The notes below the pieces were generated by a model. That model saw only the letters and a list, made by a program, of their open reading frames with translations, ran no database searches and had not been told where the DNA came from. This document shows positions 12,930-22,610 of a stretch of DNA of 28,394 bases, one piece after another. This DNA is from Elysia marginata (Eukaryota; Mollusca; Gastropoda; Plakobranchidae). Both the position numbers and the translations under genes were made by a program. The stretch lies in contig BMAT01006587.1 of NCBI GenBank assembly GCA_019649035.1, positions 233,830-262,223 on the forward strand. Reading direction: 5' to 3'. Each line of letters starts with the position of its first letter. Positions within the stretch are counted from its first letter, which is position 1.

Positions 12930-13400
12930 CAATACAGTACAACGAGGTGGGGTACAGCACTTGGCGGAACTTTGGAATTCATCCTGTATTGAACAGTGTG
13001 TATCTCAGCGCGGGTGATCAATCGTCACACTTTGTTCCCTGGAATTACCCCGGGCATCTTGTGGGGCTAGAGGGGACGGGCCGGGCCGTGGAGGTGACCG
13101 CTCCCATTGGCCTCGGGGTCTCTGTTCTGCCATACATCCACTGTTGACATAATCCGGCGGGAAGAACACACGGAAGCGGAAGTATGTCTACAGGAGGGGA
13201 GCGAATTATCGCTCTACTGTGGTCGTAGTTGAGTGTGGGTGAGTGCCCCTGCAGGATGTGAGCAGAGAAATAGAACGCGATATCATTCTGGAAAAGTTGG
13301 TTTGGTTGGCCTGTGTGTGTCCGGCGAGTGGCTGGCTATCCGCTGACCCGACTCTCATTTTGTCGCTGTCAGCCGGACACACAAGGCAGTGACTAATGTT
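12930..13400. other. GC-rich unique island with a hairpin
   Basis: This is the most GC-rich stretch of intron 1, with many CpG and GGCC words around 13050-13110, directly after the GAT repeat. It contains an inverted repeat of 12 bp (13314-13325 against 13372-13383, arm TGTGTGTCCGGC) with a loop of about 46 bases. The 66-residue plus-strand open frame at 12947-13147 has no family resemblance and no splice sites in phase with the RCC1 exons. Function unknown; a regulatory element or a repeat relic are the main options. Confidence 0.35.
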
Positions 13401-13914
13401 GTAAGATTAATACGGAGAAAGAGAGAATGCTATCGAAAAAAAGCCTGTTCAAGGACAATGGTACCGCGAAAGTAAAATAAAATGAGATAAGAATAAGTTT
13501 AAGTGTAGAGGGAAAAAGAAAGGTGACCCTTAAATAGATCTAGAAAACAAACGAACATTGCGATGTTGTGAGTCTACCTTATATAGTGAAAAGATTTCAC
13601 TAAAATTGAAAAAAAAAACTTTGGTTATTATCTACCATACACTATATTGGAAATGTAGGACAGGGGTGTTTTGGGTGTATGATACTTCATCTTGCTCCCA
13701 CCTCAATGTCTTTTATTCATCACTTTTTTAACCTTTGGAGATTTCTAAAAAACTTTTATTTATTCTGCTCAGTTCATTAAAAAAATCTACGAGAAATTTA
13801 GGTTGATTATGAAGCAATCAGGAAACATGGTATTATAGTTCAAAACGTTTTTAAATTGTTTCAAATTAATTTTATTAACATGAGTCACTACCAAGAAAAA
13901 ACTGGGAGGTCTGG

Positions 13915-14165
13915 ACTAAATAATAATAATAATTATATTTATTTCTTATATAGCGCTTTCCCTTTTTACAAGCCCAAAGCGCTTTACATTGGGTAAAACT
14001 GTCACATAGATAACAATATAGTTGACATTGAAACATATTTGGCTTAAACAAAATATTATTAAGTAGACATACAATGCTAAGCTTACAAAACAAATTACCT
14101 TTTTAAAAGGTTTTTTTTTTAAATTTTTTTTTCACTTTTGATAAGCGCTAAGCTCGGATTCACAC
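13915..14165. repeat. AGCGCTTT-type dispersed repeat (SINE/MITE-like)
   Basis: An AAT microsatellite lead-in is followed by TTATATAGCGCTTTCC, then AAAGCGCTTTACATTGGG about 30 bases on, and near 14143 by AAGCGCTAAGC and a TTCACACATCTGAGCC segment. Paired AGCGCTTT/AAGCGCT words preceded by an AAT or ATTT run recur as a dispersed element in many marine invertebrate and fish genomes. The exact family and boundaries are inferred from memory of that pattern and need a repeat-library match. Confidence 0.5.
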
Positions 14166-14966
14166 ATCTGAGCCCATGTGATTATGATTGTAAAATCCTG
14201 ATTTAAGCTACTTTGTTTCACTTGTTTCTGCGTATCGATATTTTACATGTACATTTAAATAAATGTTCGATTCTGAAAATTACAGCTCATTTATTTCTAA
14301 TTAAACAGCCAACAACAGATTTCTGCAGTGCTCAAGCTAGATTTAAGAAATTTTGTTGCTAGAACACATCGTTTCATACCTCTGTGGGCTAGTTTTTAAA
14401 ACTATTGTAAAAATTATGCTATATTTACAAAGATATGAGGCAATCCACCGTCTCCAAAATATATTTTTAATTATGAGATGGAGGTTTAAAAAATTGAACT
14501 TCATGAATTGTCAAACCTTGAAACTTTGAGTTTTCGGATATGCAAAAATAACCCATAACAATTATATCCGTTATTTTTCTAGATTTTCATAAAGACTTTA
14601 TTTCTTTTTCTGAGGAGGATCGTTTCTATTGCTTTATCATCATCTGCGGTCCTCATAGTTATCATGCTTGCAGCGGGAAAAATAGCGAAATATCTTTGTT
14701 TTTCGTCTACAAAGATCACATTATCATTAATATTTTTATGTATGGTCCAAATTATGCTCTAAAAACCATTGTCATTTTTGTATAGCTATGGAGACAGAAG
14801 AATATAATGAGAAAGTTCTGCTTTTGATCTAAATAACACGTAACAAAGAAAAAAGCAAAAGCTAAAAGCCGGGCTTTTTGGGGAAACACCAATGACTCGG
14901 CTCTGATGCTATTAAAACCATAAATCCTGCAAATCCCGATCTGTCTCAACTCATCTCACCACACCA

Positions 14967-14992
14967 TTCTCTCTCTCTCTCTCTCTCTCTGT
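14967..14992. repeat. Short (CT)n tract
   Basis: About 12 CT units, antisense-purine, within otherwise ordinary intron. Confidence 0.85.
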
Positions 14993-15589
14993 CTGTAGAG
15001 ACGTCTGCCCTTCTCTTCCTCTCTGCGTCCCATAACAAAAAAATTTCGAAGCATTTTTTTCTATTTCTCTAGCTTTTCATGGATATTGGATCACAGAACA
15101 GCTAACTTCATATTCTTTTTCAAGCTTTACCCTTCTTGTAGCTAACACAAAAATGAAGTTATTCAAAAAGTTTAAATTTTATGAAACTCCCACAAGATGC
15201 TGTCAAGGGTGATTCTGAGAGCTAAGATTTACACTATACTTGAAAGAAACCATAAGACGTGAACTGTACGTTTAAGACCGTTTGCAAAGAATAAAACCTT
15301 GTAAATCACTTTTCTTCTGTAGAAAATTTGTCAATTAAATCAGTATCTTGTCTCTCCTCGCAATGTGAACAGCTTGGACCCTTATAATTTGTAGTTACTT
15401 TTTCAGTTAAATACAACAAAGAAAAAAGTAGATTTTTCTACAATAATTCGTTTTGATGTTCCGGGCTGACTATGATAAAAATACAATATGTATTCTATTC
15501 AAACTCAATCACATTAGTTGGACATTAAATGCCAATTTATTCATCAATCAGGTTCTTTTATTATCTTTTTTTCTATATTTATCTTGCAG

Positions 15590-15632
15590 GAGATGGTGAG
15601 CTGTATGCTTGGGGAAACGGTGCTTGTGGACA
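15590..15632 (+). CDS. RCC1-repeat protein, 43-bp internal exon
   Basis: This very short exon completes codon 58 (G) and encodes residues 59-71, ending with the first two bases of codon 72. The acceptor is TATCTTGCAG ending at 15589 behind a strong pyrimidine tract (15561-15585). The donor is GTGAGT at 15633. The peptide DGELYAWGNGACGQ is the classic start of an RCC1 blade (turn DG, strand LYAWG, then GxCGQLG completed by the next exon). It enters in phase 1 and leaves in phase 2, matching its neighbours exactly. It sits alone between introns of 14.5 and 8.8 kb, and skipping it would shift the frame (43 is not a multiple of 3), so it must normally be included. Confidence 0.92.
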
Positions 15633-15826
15633 GTGAGTAGTTTGTCTTTGTATCGATTAATCTGGAAAATGTTAGCTCCATCTTGATTTTTGTAACATCA
15701 GTTATACGTGAATTTTGCTGAGATTTTTCTATCAACAGTTTTCACCATTTTATCTCTTCTAACAACACCACAAACCGCAACATAACTAGCACCAGCATCA
15801 CTAATACCGCCAGCATCACCACATTA

Positions 15827-15960
15827 TCATCATCCTTATGATAATCAAACGTATTATAAAAATATTATAATATATCATCATCATCATCATCATCATCATC
15901 ACTATCATCCTCATCATCAACATTGTTATCACCATCATAACGATCATAAACAAGTGTTTT
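15827..15960. repeat. CAT/ATC trinucleotide repeat
   Basis: Interrupted ATC array, with the pure part at about 15876-15900, flanked by TTATAA-rich sequence. The minus-strand Met/Ile-rich frame at 15816-16064 is its shadow. Confidence 0.9.
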
Positions 15961-16088
15961 ATTATCATCGACACCATGTAACTTTCAATATTATACGTAC
16001 CAGCAGTAAAATCATTATCATTATAATAACATGATATAATGATTACTATGTTTATTGCAATCATTTTTACCGGTGATAAAAGTTATGA

Positions 16089-16380
16089 TATTTCAAGAAG
16101 ATCTTTTTGCAAACTTACTGTTTAGACTCGGTCTACAGTGGAGATCTTTGTGCCTTTTTTCTACCCATTAATAGATGTTACATATTTATTCAATTTACCG
16201 ACATGATTGAAGTATCTATAATTATGTCACTTTAATTTTCCTTTAGCCCTTTTTTCATCTTATCAACGCTTTTTATAAGTGAAATTAATCATTTCCCTCA
16301 TTGGATCATAAATAACTTTCGCCTTTTTTCCTCAATGAAAATGGCATTGTCATCGCCGATCTTTTTGATTTGATGAAAAG
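16089..16380 (+). repeat. Left copy of a duplicated segment abutting the assembly gap
   Basis: 292 bp beginning TATTTCAAGAAGAT and ending GATTTGATGAAAAG exactly at the first N. It matches the right copy (16613-16888) along its whole length. Differences are scattered substitutions, a few single-base changes and one replaced stretch (about 16264-16293 here). Because the copy ends precisely at the gap and its partner starts precisely after it, I read both as overlapping ends of two contigs from different haplotypes. Confidence 0.88.
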
Positions 16381-16612
16381 NNNNNNNNNNNNNNNNNNNN
16401 NNNNNNNNNNNNNNNNNNNNNNNNNNNNNNNNNNNNNNNNNNNNNNNNNNNNNNNNNNNNNNNNNNNNNNNNNNNNNNNNNNNNNNNNNNNNNNNNNNNN
16501 NNNNNNNNNNNNNNNNNNNNNNNNNNNNNNNNNNNNNNNNNNNNNNNNNNNNNNNNNNNNNNNNNNNNNNNNNNNNNNNNNNNNNNNNNNNNNNNNNNNN
16601 NNNNNNNNNNNN
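16381..16612. other. Assembly gap, 232 N
   Basis: A run of 232 undetermined bases. The poly-X open frames on both strands spanning it (16306-16635 and 16370-16720) are artefacts. Given the duplicated flanks, the true distance may be zero or negative, meaning the contigs overlap. Confidence 0.99.
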
Positions 16613-16888
16613 TATTTCAAGAAGATTTTTTGCAAACTTACTGTTTGGACTCGGTCTACAGTGGAGATCTTCGTGCCTTTTTTCTACCCATTAATAGATG
16701 TTACATATTTGTTCAATTAACCGACATGATTGAAGTATGTATAATTATGTCACTTAAATTTTCCTTTAGCCCTTTTTTTATCTATCGGAAAAGTCCCAAC
16801 ATCCCTCATTGGATCATAAATAACTTTCGCCTTCTTTTCTAAAAAAAAATGGCATTGTCATCGCCGATCTTTTTGATTTGATGAAAAG
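16613..16888 (+). repeat. Right copy of the duplicated segment after the gap
   Basis: 276 bp starting TATTTCAAGAAGAT at the first called base and ending GATTTGATGAAAAG, after which the sequence becomes unique (TTTAGTTTTGGG). Same orientation as 16089-16380. It is shorter mainly because a segment around 16785-16800 differs from the left copy. Confidence 0.88.
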
Positions 16889-17404
16889 TTTAGTTTTGGG
16901 ATCTATTATCTGTTTAAAAAATGTTGATTTTCTTACATAATTATACTTTGCGCGGACCGATATATATTTTTATCATGCACTTTCTTTTGACTCAGACTTA
17001 ATCATATTTTGTCTAGTTTCTCCAGTAATATATAAAAAAAAGAAAAAATTGTTACCCCCCTCCCCATACTAGTTTTAACAGCCCCCCCCTCAATTAGAAC
17101 CTCTTAATATTTTCTATTGATTCTTTACTATATTCAAGCAGGCTATGAAAATCTGATGTCCAGACAGCACTCTCTGTCAGTATCTTGTTTTAAAGTACAC
17201 TATAGCATTTTAACCTCAATGCCTGAAAAGTACCCTGCGAGAATAGTCTTGTATGCAAAACTATAAAACAAAACAAAAAAAAAACAGACAGAAAAAGAAT
17301 CTGAGTTCTGTTATCGAAACTCACGAAGAAAGATAACAAATAGTCTTCCAGTAATACGGAAAGACCAGCTACCGTAAAAAAGACTTCGTCTTGTATTATT
17401 TTTA

Positions 17405-17725
17405 TCATCACAATGCAGAGGCTGTGTAGGAGCTGTCTGAGGGCGAGATAGACTGACTGAATCTCCCTCCTGCAGATAGAGCTCAGATGATGGAATATTT
17501 CAGCGAGTAATTACATGATTTGGAAGGTTCGGAAACCGTACAATTATCAATTTTCCTGTCGGGGCCGGGGGTGAAAATCGAAGTCATAACCTCCCTTGTT
17601 TTCTATTAAAACCAGGGGCGCTCAAGTCGGCCTGGTCGTGGCATTTTCACGCTCTGAGCGACCCTGCTCACTTGGACGATTACGCGGGAAATTGTGTTGA
17701 GTGGTTCCTCGAACAAGTTTTACTG
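17405..17725. other. GC-balanced unique island in intron 2
   Basis: A complex, non-repetitive stretch with higher GC than its surroundings. It includes a TAATTA homeodomain-type core at 17508-17513, a small hairpin (GGTTCGGAAACC near 17526-17537) and a CAATTATCAATTTTCC word at 17541-17556. There is no coding signal. It may be a conserved intronic enhancer, but this rests only on composition and motif content. Confidence 0.25.
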
Positions 17726-18065
17726 CTCCTCTCCGGTTTTTTTAAAATTATTTTTTAACCCATATTATACATTTTGTTTTTTACTGGAGTTTGACCGGCA
17801 GAAAATATTGAGGACTAGCCTGCTTCGACAAGCAAATCATGCGTTTCACTGGTAACAATTAATACTCAGTTGTTTATTAAAACATTATCACCGTTGCTTG
17901 TTTTCATTATCTCATGTTGTTTTCGTCATAGCCGTCATCACTGAGATTATCATCATAATCGTCATCATTGTCTCTTCTTCTCTTTTGCATCATTGTTACT
18001 ACATGAATAGTTTTAAATTATGAAAATGATTTTGTATTATTACTATTTTTATTATAATTTTTAAT

Positions 18066-18150
18066 ATTCATTATTATTATTATTATTATTATTATTAATA
18101 TTATCATCATTATTATTATCATTATTATTATTATTATTATTATTGTTTTC
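18066..18150. repeat. (TTA)n trinucleotide repeat
   Basis: Two TTA arrays separated by ATATTATCATCA. Simple sequence repeat with no gene. Confidence 0.93.
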
Positions 18151-18383
18151 TGCAATTTTGGCAGTCTTTTTTATCTACCTTATTTTTTTTCACTTTTGTT
18201 ATTACTCTCAATGTTGCTATTGCTGGCAAATTCACCCTTCTGGAAATATTAGCAAAAAAAATGGCCAAAAAGCAGTCTGAAAAATTTCTCGTTCGACAAT
18301 GTCATGATACCCAGACAAAAACAAAGAGTTTTAAAACTGTTCAAGGTGTAAACTTAATATTTTCTACAAGACATCTTGGAAGG

Positions 18384-18549
18384 TAGTTAAGATAATTTTG
18401 TATTGATTTGTGCTCATTTTTTTGTAATCTGATCAAGTAATAATGAACGCAGTGCTAAAACGAGTCTAGTTAAGATAATTTTGTATTGATTTGTGCTCAT
18501 TTTTTTGTAATCTGATCAAGTAATAATGAACGCAGTGCTAAAACGAGTC
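18384..18549 (+). repeat. Perfect 83-bp tandem duplication (two copies)
   Basis: Copy 1 is 18384-18466 and copy 2 is 18467-18549, each starting TAGTTAAGATAATTTTG and ending AAAACGAGTC. I see no mismatch between them, so the event is either very recent or an assembly or sequencing artefact. Confidence 0.95.
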
Positions 18550-18779
18550 ACCTTTTTTAAAGGTACGAAACTGCAACTACTGCGTGTTTGTTAATACAGC
18601 GGCATTGCTGTAATATTGATTATGATACAAGTGGATAAAACGATTGCTTTGAAGCTCACAGTTTCCAGTGACATAGTTCTTGTAGCAATAGGATTTTCGG
18701 ACAATCTTGGGATTTGGTGCTATTTCTTCCATGTTTCGTCTTTGTTTCCTTTTCCAACTCGGCTTTTCTGTCCAACGGG

Positions 18780-19598
18780 TCAATTTTGTAAAAGGTTGAG
18801 ATTTTTACTGATTTTTATGATCGAAGAAATTGCCTGCAATAAATTTTGACCCATTGAGCACGGCAGATCTGAGAACGTGTTCTCAGGAATAACAAAAAAA
18901 GAGAACAAAGTGGGGAAAAACTTCTTTGCGTGAAGAAGACTAGTGAGCTTAAAGGCATTTGGCGAAATGGTCGACCCCAGAAATCTAAAGTAGCCATGAA
19001 TCTGAAAGTATGCGCGGAGGGGAAATGTTTTATGGCCACAACCATCACAATTCCAAAGAGAGAGAAGGAGAATCGCAATGATGAAAATAGCCCCGTCAAG
19101 CGAAATGGTGCGATTCTTAAGAGCATTCCAGTGTTCTGATGTCGTCAGGCTGCGCTGGCTCGCGTGATTCCTTGTCCACTCAGTGTCAACGGATGAGCCG
19201 CCATGTTTTATTGGCTGCGTGAAGATTAAACGCTGTTTGTCTTCGTGGTCAAAACCCTCCTGACTTCTCGATTGGATCTTTTGAACCGCGGGCCAAGATG
19301 AGGCCAAGAGATATTGCGTTGGATATTGTAGCCCGGGGGACCTTCGTGTCCTGATCAATTTGGAGTTCGTCACTGTGGGCACCGGACAGAAAACCTCTTC
19401 CTCCTGTTTGTCTAATCTCGTGGCCTCAAAATCAGTGTACCCTCCCCCTCCCCCCTCTGCTCCTCCTCCCCCTCTGAAGTAAACAAGAACACAGTTTGTC
19501 TCTTGCCTAAGCTTAATCGTGAATGCCGTAAGTTTCCGCTTTGTAATTTTTATGAGCCCTTTTGTTAACCTCTGTACCCATAACATCTCCTTGCACAA
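18780..19598 (-). other. Long uninterrupted minus-strand frame, function unknown
   Basis: The minus strand is open for 272 codons, by far the longest frame in the window. The frame begins at a TTG; the first ATG is codon 5 (19586-19584), giving 268 residues. It has a Gly-rich run GGGGAEGGGGG, produced by a C-rich/CT tract at about 19440-19476, and one hydrophobic stretch, AIFIIAILLLSLW. No family is recognised. It lies antisense within intron 2, in a GC-richer island, and overlapping plus-strand frames also exist (18616-18849 and 18930-19139). That favours low stop density from composition over a real gene, but an intron-nested lineage-specific gene or an old transposon protein cannot be excluded. 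Confidence 0.15.
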
Positions 19599-19755
19599 AC
19601 ATGAAGAATGGAAGCATTAAGGATAAATGAGAATATGAACTTTGCACGGTGAAATATCGAACATTAGAATATGTTGTTTTTCTTTTAATCAATACTCAAG
19701 GCTTGTTGGCTACCCAAGTCATTGCAAAGAAGATACTTGTGGTTAAAAGATGAAT

Positions 19756-20104
19756 TAAGAATAAGAATAAGAATGAGAATAAGAATAGTTTATTGTCCAA
19801 ATAGATAGAAATACATTGGAAACTTATCTTTTCAGCACGTTAAAAAGCAGGAAAGTATATAATTAACATAGAACAATACAAATTAAACCAACCATGTAAA
19901 AATTTACATATCACACAGAAGTAAAAACATAGACATCATGTCTCTTAGTAGATACATGTAGTAAACATAATATATTACAAAAATATTGCACTCTGGTGAT
20001 AAAGTTTATTAAACTTGGATAAACTAGGAGGTAAATAGATCTTAAAAGATTGATGCTGACATCGAAATGAATTAATTTTGTAGAAATCGGTTGAAAGTTA
20101 TGGG
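19756..20104 (-). mobile_element. Retroelement 3' tail-like repeat (non-LTR LINE/SINE)
   Basis: Read on the minus strand this segment ends in GGACAATAAACTATTC followed by several CTTATT/CATTCTT units, the usual finish of CR1/L2-type elements and their SINEs (an AATAAA-like word and a short 3' microsatellite). On the plus strand it is seen as GAATAAGAATAAGAAT then AGTTTATTGTCC and ATACATTGGAAA, a pattern recurring in molluscan genomes. The body up to 20104 is AT-rich and lacks RT motifs, so it would be a 5'-truncated copy or UTR. The 5' limit is set only by the start of the foldback element and is uncertain. Confidence 0.5.
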
Positions 20105-20527
20105 GATACATTACCAAAGAGGGGAACCCTTGATAGCATCTCCCCTTTAGTCACCCGTAAAGGACTTTAGAAAGAGCCGACAATGATGCCCTGTGTAATG
20201 AAAAAATGGGAGGCGAAAAGGACTTCAGAATAATCAATATTCAGATTGCTACAGTATGTTTTTTATAGTTGTTATGCTTTCTTTTTACAAGATTTTTGTA
20301 TCTCAACTTTTCTATCATGGAATCGACTACACATTTAAATCTAGACAATGATATATTATATGTTATAGGACCCAAAGCTAAACACATTTTGAAGCATTAC
20401 TGCCATTGAGCACGTTTTTGATATTCAAATGTACTTAAGATATGAACATCTTTGCACAGGGCATCATCGTCGGCTCGTTCTAAAGTCCTGAGACGCTATC
20501 AAGGGTTCCCCTCTTTGGTAATGTATC
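20105..20527. mobile_element. Foldback / MITE-like inverted-repeat element
   Basis: The ends are inverted copies. 20105-20137 (GATACATTACC...TTGATAGC) is a perfect 33-bp inverse match to 20495-20527. Further inward homology (AGGACTTTAGAA, GAGCCGAC, GATGCCCTGTG) extends the arms to about 20195 and 20455, with roughly 19 extra bases in the left arm and a few mismatches. The centre (about 260 bp) is AT-rich and non-coding. A non-autonomous DNA transposon (MITE) or foldback element fits. I cannot see a clear target-site duplication, so the superfamily is not assigned. The nearby retroelement pieces make this a repeat cluster. Confidence 0.7.
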
Positions 20528-20761
20528 ACCTTTGTTTTCAGGGGTTCGAAGAAAACACGCGAAAAAATGAGCTCATTAATGATTTAGTCTAAAACACGAC
20601 TGAGTATTTTTGTCTGCCATACAAAGATTTAAAACAGGATTTTGTCTCTTGTCAACCTGGCATATACTTCAAATGCAAAAACAATTTTGCGTTGATCTCA
20701 AAATAAGTTTTATTATGTGTTTGGGGGTAGGCTCATGTCAAATCAAATAACCTGATAAAAA

Positions 20762-20983
20762 TTGAGCTACTTTCGTCGCGTCAACCGGCACGACACATCA
20801 GAGAAGCTATGCATGGAGGGCGCAGTAGAGGTTAGGAGGAACAGGGGGAGAGCAAGAAGACATTGAGGGCAAGGTATAGGAAAATGTCTGAAAACGACAA
20901 CTGAAGCAGTATGTCAGACAGAATTTCCGGCAGCTGTGTGGGAGGCAACATCCATTGGGCATTCGTTCCGAAGGAGAATAGGG
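20762..20983 (+). pseudogene. Non-LTR retrotransposon, C-terminal RT tail with in-frame stop (relic)
   Basis: The plus-strand frame reads LSYFRRVNRHDTSEK, then MEGAVEVRRNRGRARRH, a TGA stop at 20864-20866 where the family normally has Trp, and then on in the same frame to EAVCQTEFPAAVWEATSIG and HSFRRRIG. This follows the post-RT region of a common invertebrate LINE ORF2: YF-H-V-RHD-LEK, GxxxGxRxRGRPRxxW, and a CVRQ-x-DR-x-W-like segment. RT catalytic motifs upstream are absent, so it is a truncated, stop-interrupted copy. It differs from the fragment at 1527-1697, so two families or clades are represented. Confidence 0.75.
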
Positions 20984-21319
20984 TTAAGAGGAACAAGATT
21001 TCTCAAAAACTATCTATCCAATTCTTTTGAAATTTCGCAAAAGAATTAAACATCGCATGGCTATATAACAACTGAGGCTTTTAGTTTTAGCATAAAAATC
21101 AATGCAATATTGGACAATATTTTATGCACGCACGTTGATGCGGAACCTCTAAAAGGACTCTAAAGTACCGAAAGGAAATAAATTCTTTGTCAAAAAGTCT
21201 AAGTTGACTTGTTTTGAACTTAAAAAACAACCAAAACTAAATTTTAAGGATAAATTTAAAAAAGTGCATTGTTGGAAGCATCTCTGCCCTTACAAAAAAC
21301 TAAGTTACTTTCTAACTCT

Positions 21320-22100
21320 GACACCAGGTCTCACTTCCACCAGCTGCTTCTGTTCTATTTTCGCACCACAGCGGTCAGCTTGGGCCAGCATTGACCTGTC
21401 TATCAGTATTTCAACAGGTCGAGCGAGCGGTAGGTTCGATTGCGGCCCCAGGCCACTTTGGATGTGAAGAGCGGTTGTCGGCAAGATTAGGTGTTGAGAA
21501 GATTAGCACCGGTATTAGTGAGTCTGTCCCCCAGGCGTTCGGACACCAGCCTCGACCGATTACACTATGACTTTTCCTGACAATCTTGGCGCTAGAACCC
21601 TCCTGGTCAATTTGTGGACAGCGAGCAGTCACTCTGATCAGAATAGAGGATTCATTACTCGTATGTAAACAGGCATTAAGCCTGCCTGAACCCAGCAATC
21701 TCCTTTCTCTCCCCGCGAGCGCCCATTCTTTCTGGGGATGTGGCTTTCAGGCCAGGCCGTGCCCCATCCATTTTCCCCTGACTTCAATCCTCCCATCTCC
21801 TCCCTAACTTCCCAAAGTGTAGCACTGCTGTCCAAGAGTCGATCTAGATCTAATAGTGTGGAAGGACACAGCACCAGTGGATCGATAGCCCTGACTGGAA
21901 ATATTCATCCTCCTCTCTATTACTCTTCCACTCATACAGAGCCGCATTCGTTACGGCCGCTCAACACGATAAAAAGACGGGAAAGACACATCGACTGCAG
22001 AAGCGGAAAGAAGGCTATGAAAAATATGATCATGTTTCGACAAAGCTTTCCTCCTCTCCAACCCCTTGCCATCTCACCACACCCAACAACACACAGACCT
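21320..22100. other. GC-richer unique region in intron 2
   Basis: Complex sequence with overlapping short frames on both strands (21204-21467 +, 21411-21698 -, 21586-21807 +, 21738-22208 +), none with a recognised domain or convincing splice context. A tRNA B-box-like word (GGTTCGATTGC, 21433-21443) occurs without a matching A box at the right distance. It could be a dispersed repeat or a conserved non-coding block; no gene is called. Confidence 0.25.
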
Positions 22101-22379
22101 CTCTCGCGTTCTTTTCTGCGGGCCTCTTTTACTATCTTGCGAATTTATTCACGTTATTCCGTAAATTTATTTTCGGGTTTCTTCTTGTCCTTTAAAAATA
22201 AAAAATAAGAAAGGAATAAAGTACCAAGTGCTTTCAGGACATTTCCCCAAGTCTTCTAGTGACAGGGAAACATCGTTGAAACAGCCTGCACCATTTGAAA
22301 TCCCATCGTAAAAGTAATTATTGAAATGTCCAGTCAAGGTTTAAACAGAGCGAGAGAGAATGAGAGAAGGAGAATAAGT

Positions 22380-22380
22380 T

Positions 22381-22438
<58 letters not shown>

Positions 22439-22516
22439 TAGTAGAAGTAGTAGTAGTAGTAGTAGTAGTAATAATAGTAGTGGTGGTGGTAGAAGTAGTA
22501 GAAGTAGTAGAAGTAA

Positions 22517-22610
<94 letters not shown>

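Larger units (their letters stand above)
1099..15589 (+). other. Intron 1 of the RCC1-like gene (14,491 bp)
   Basis: The donor is GTAAAG at 1099 and the acceptor is TTGCAG ending at 15589. Joining phase 1 to phase 1 continues the blade without a gap (LAG then DGELYAWG), so no exon needs to be hidden between. Contents are listed separately: a decayed reverse-transcriptase tail, GA/CT/CA/GATA/trinucleotide microsatellites, two GC-richer islands, a hairpin and an AGCGCTTT-type repeat. The intervals 1700-4840, 5880-6010, 6115-7840 (apart from a 12-G run at 6685-6696 and short purine runs), 9095-9720 and 14170-15540 look like ordinary AT-rich intron; I see no gene in them. Confidence 0.85.

Noticed and set aside
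12185..13021. Several poly-Thr, poly-Val, poly-Asn, poly-Ile and poly-Ser frames on both strands
   Set aside because: Shadows of the TAC, TTA, AAT and GAT repeats; all frames are open in simple triplet arrays.
16306..16720. Frames on both strands crossing the N run
   Set aside because: N cannot create a stop, so the frames are artefacts of the gap.
21433..21443. tRNA B-box-like word GGTTCGATTGC, possible tRNA-derived SINE
   Set aside because: No matching A box upstream and no cloverleaf stem, so not called.
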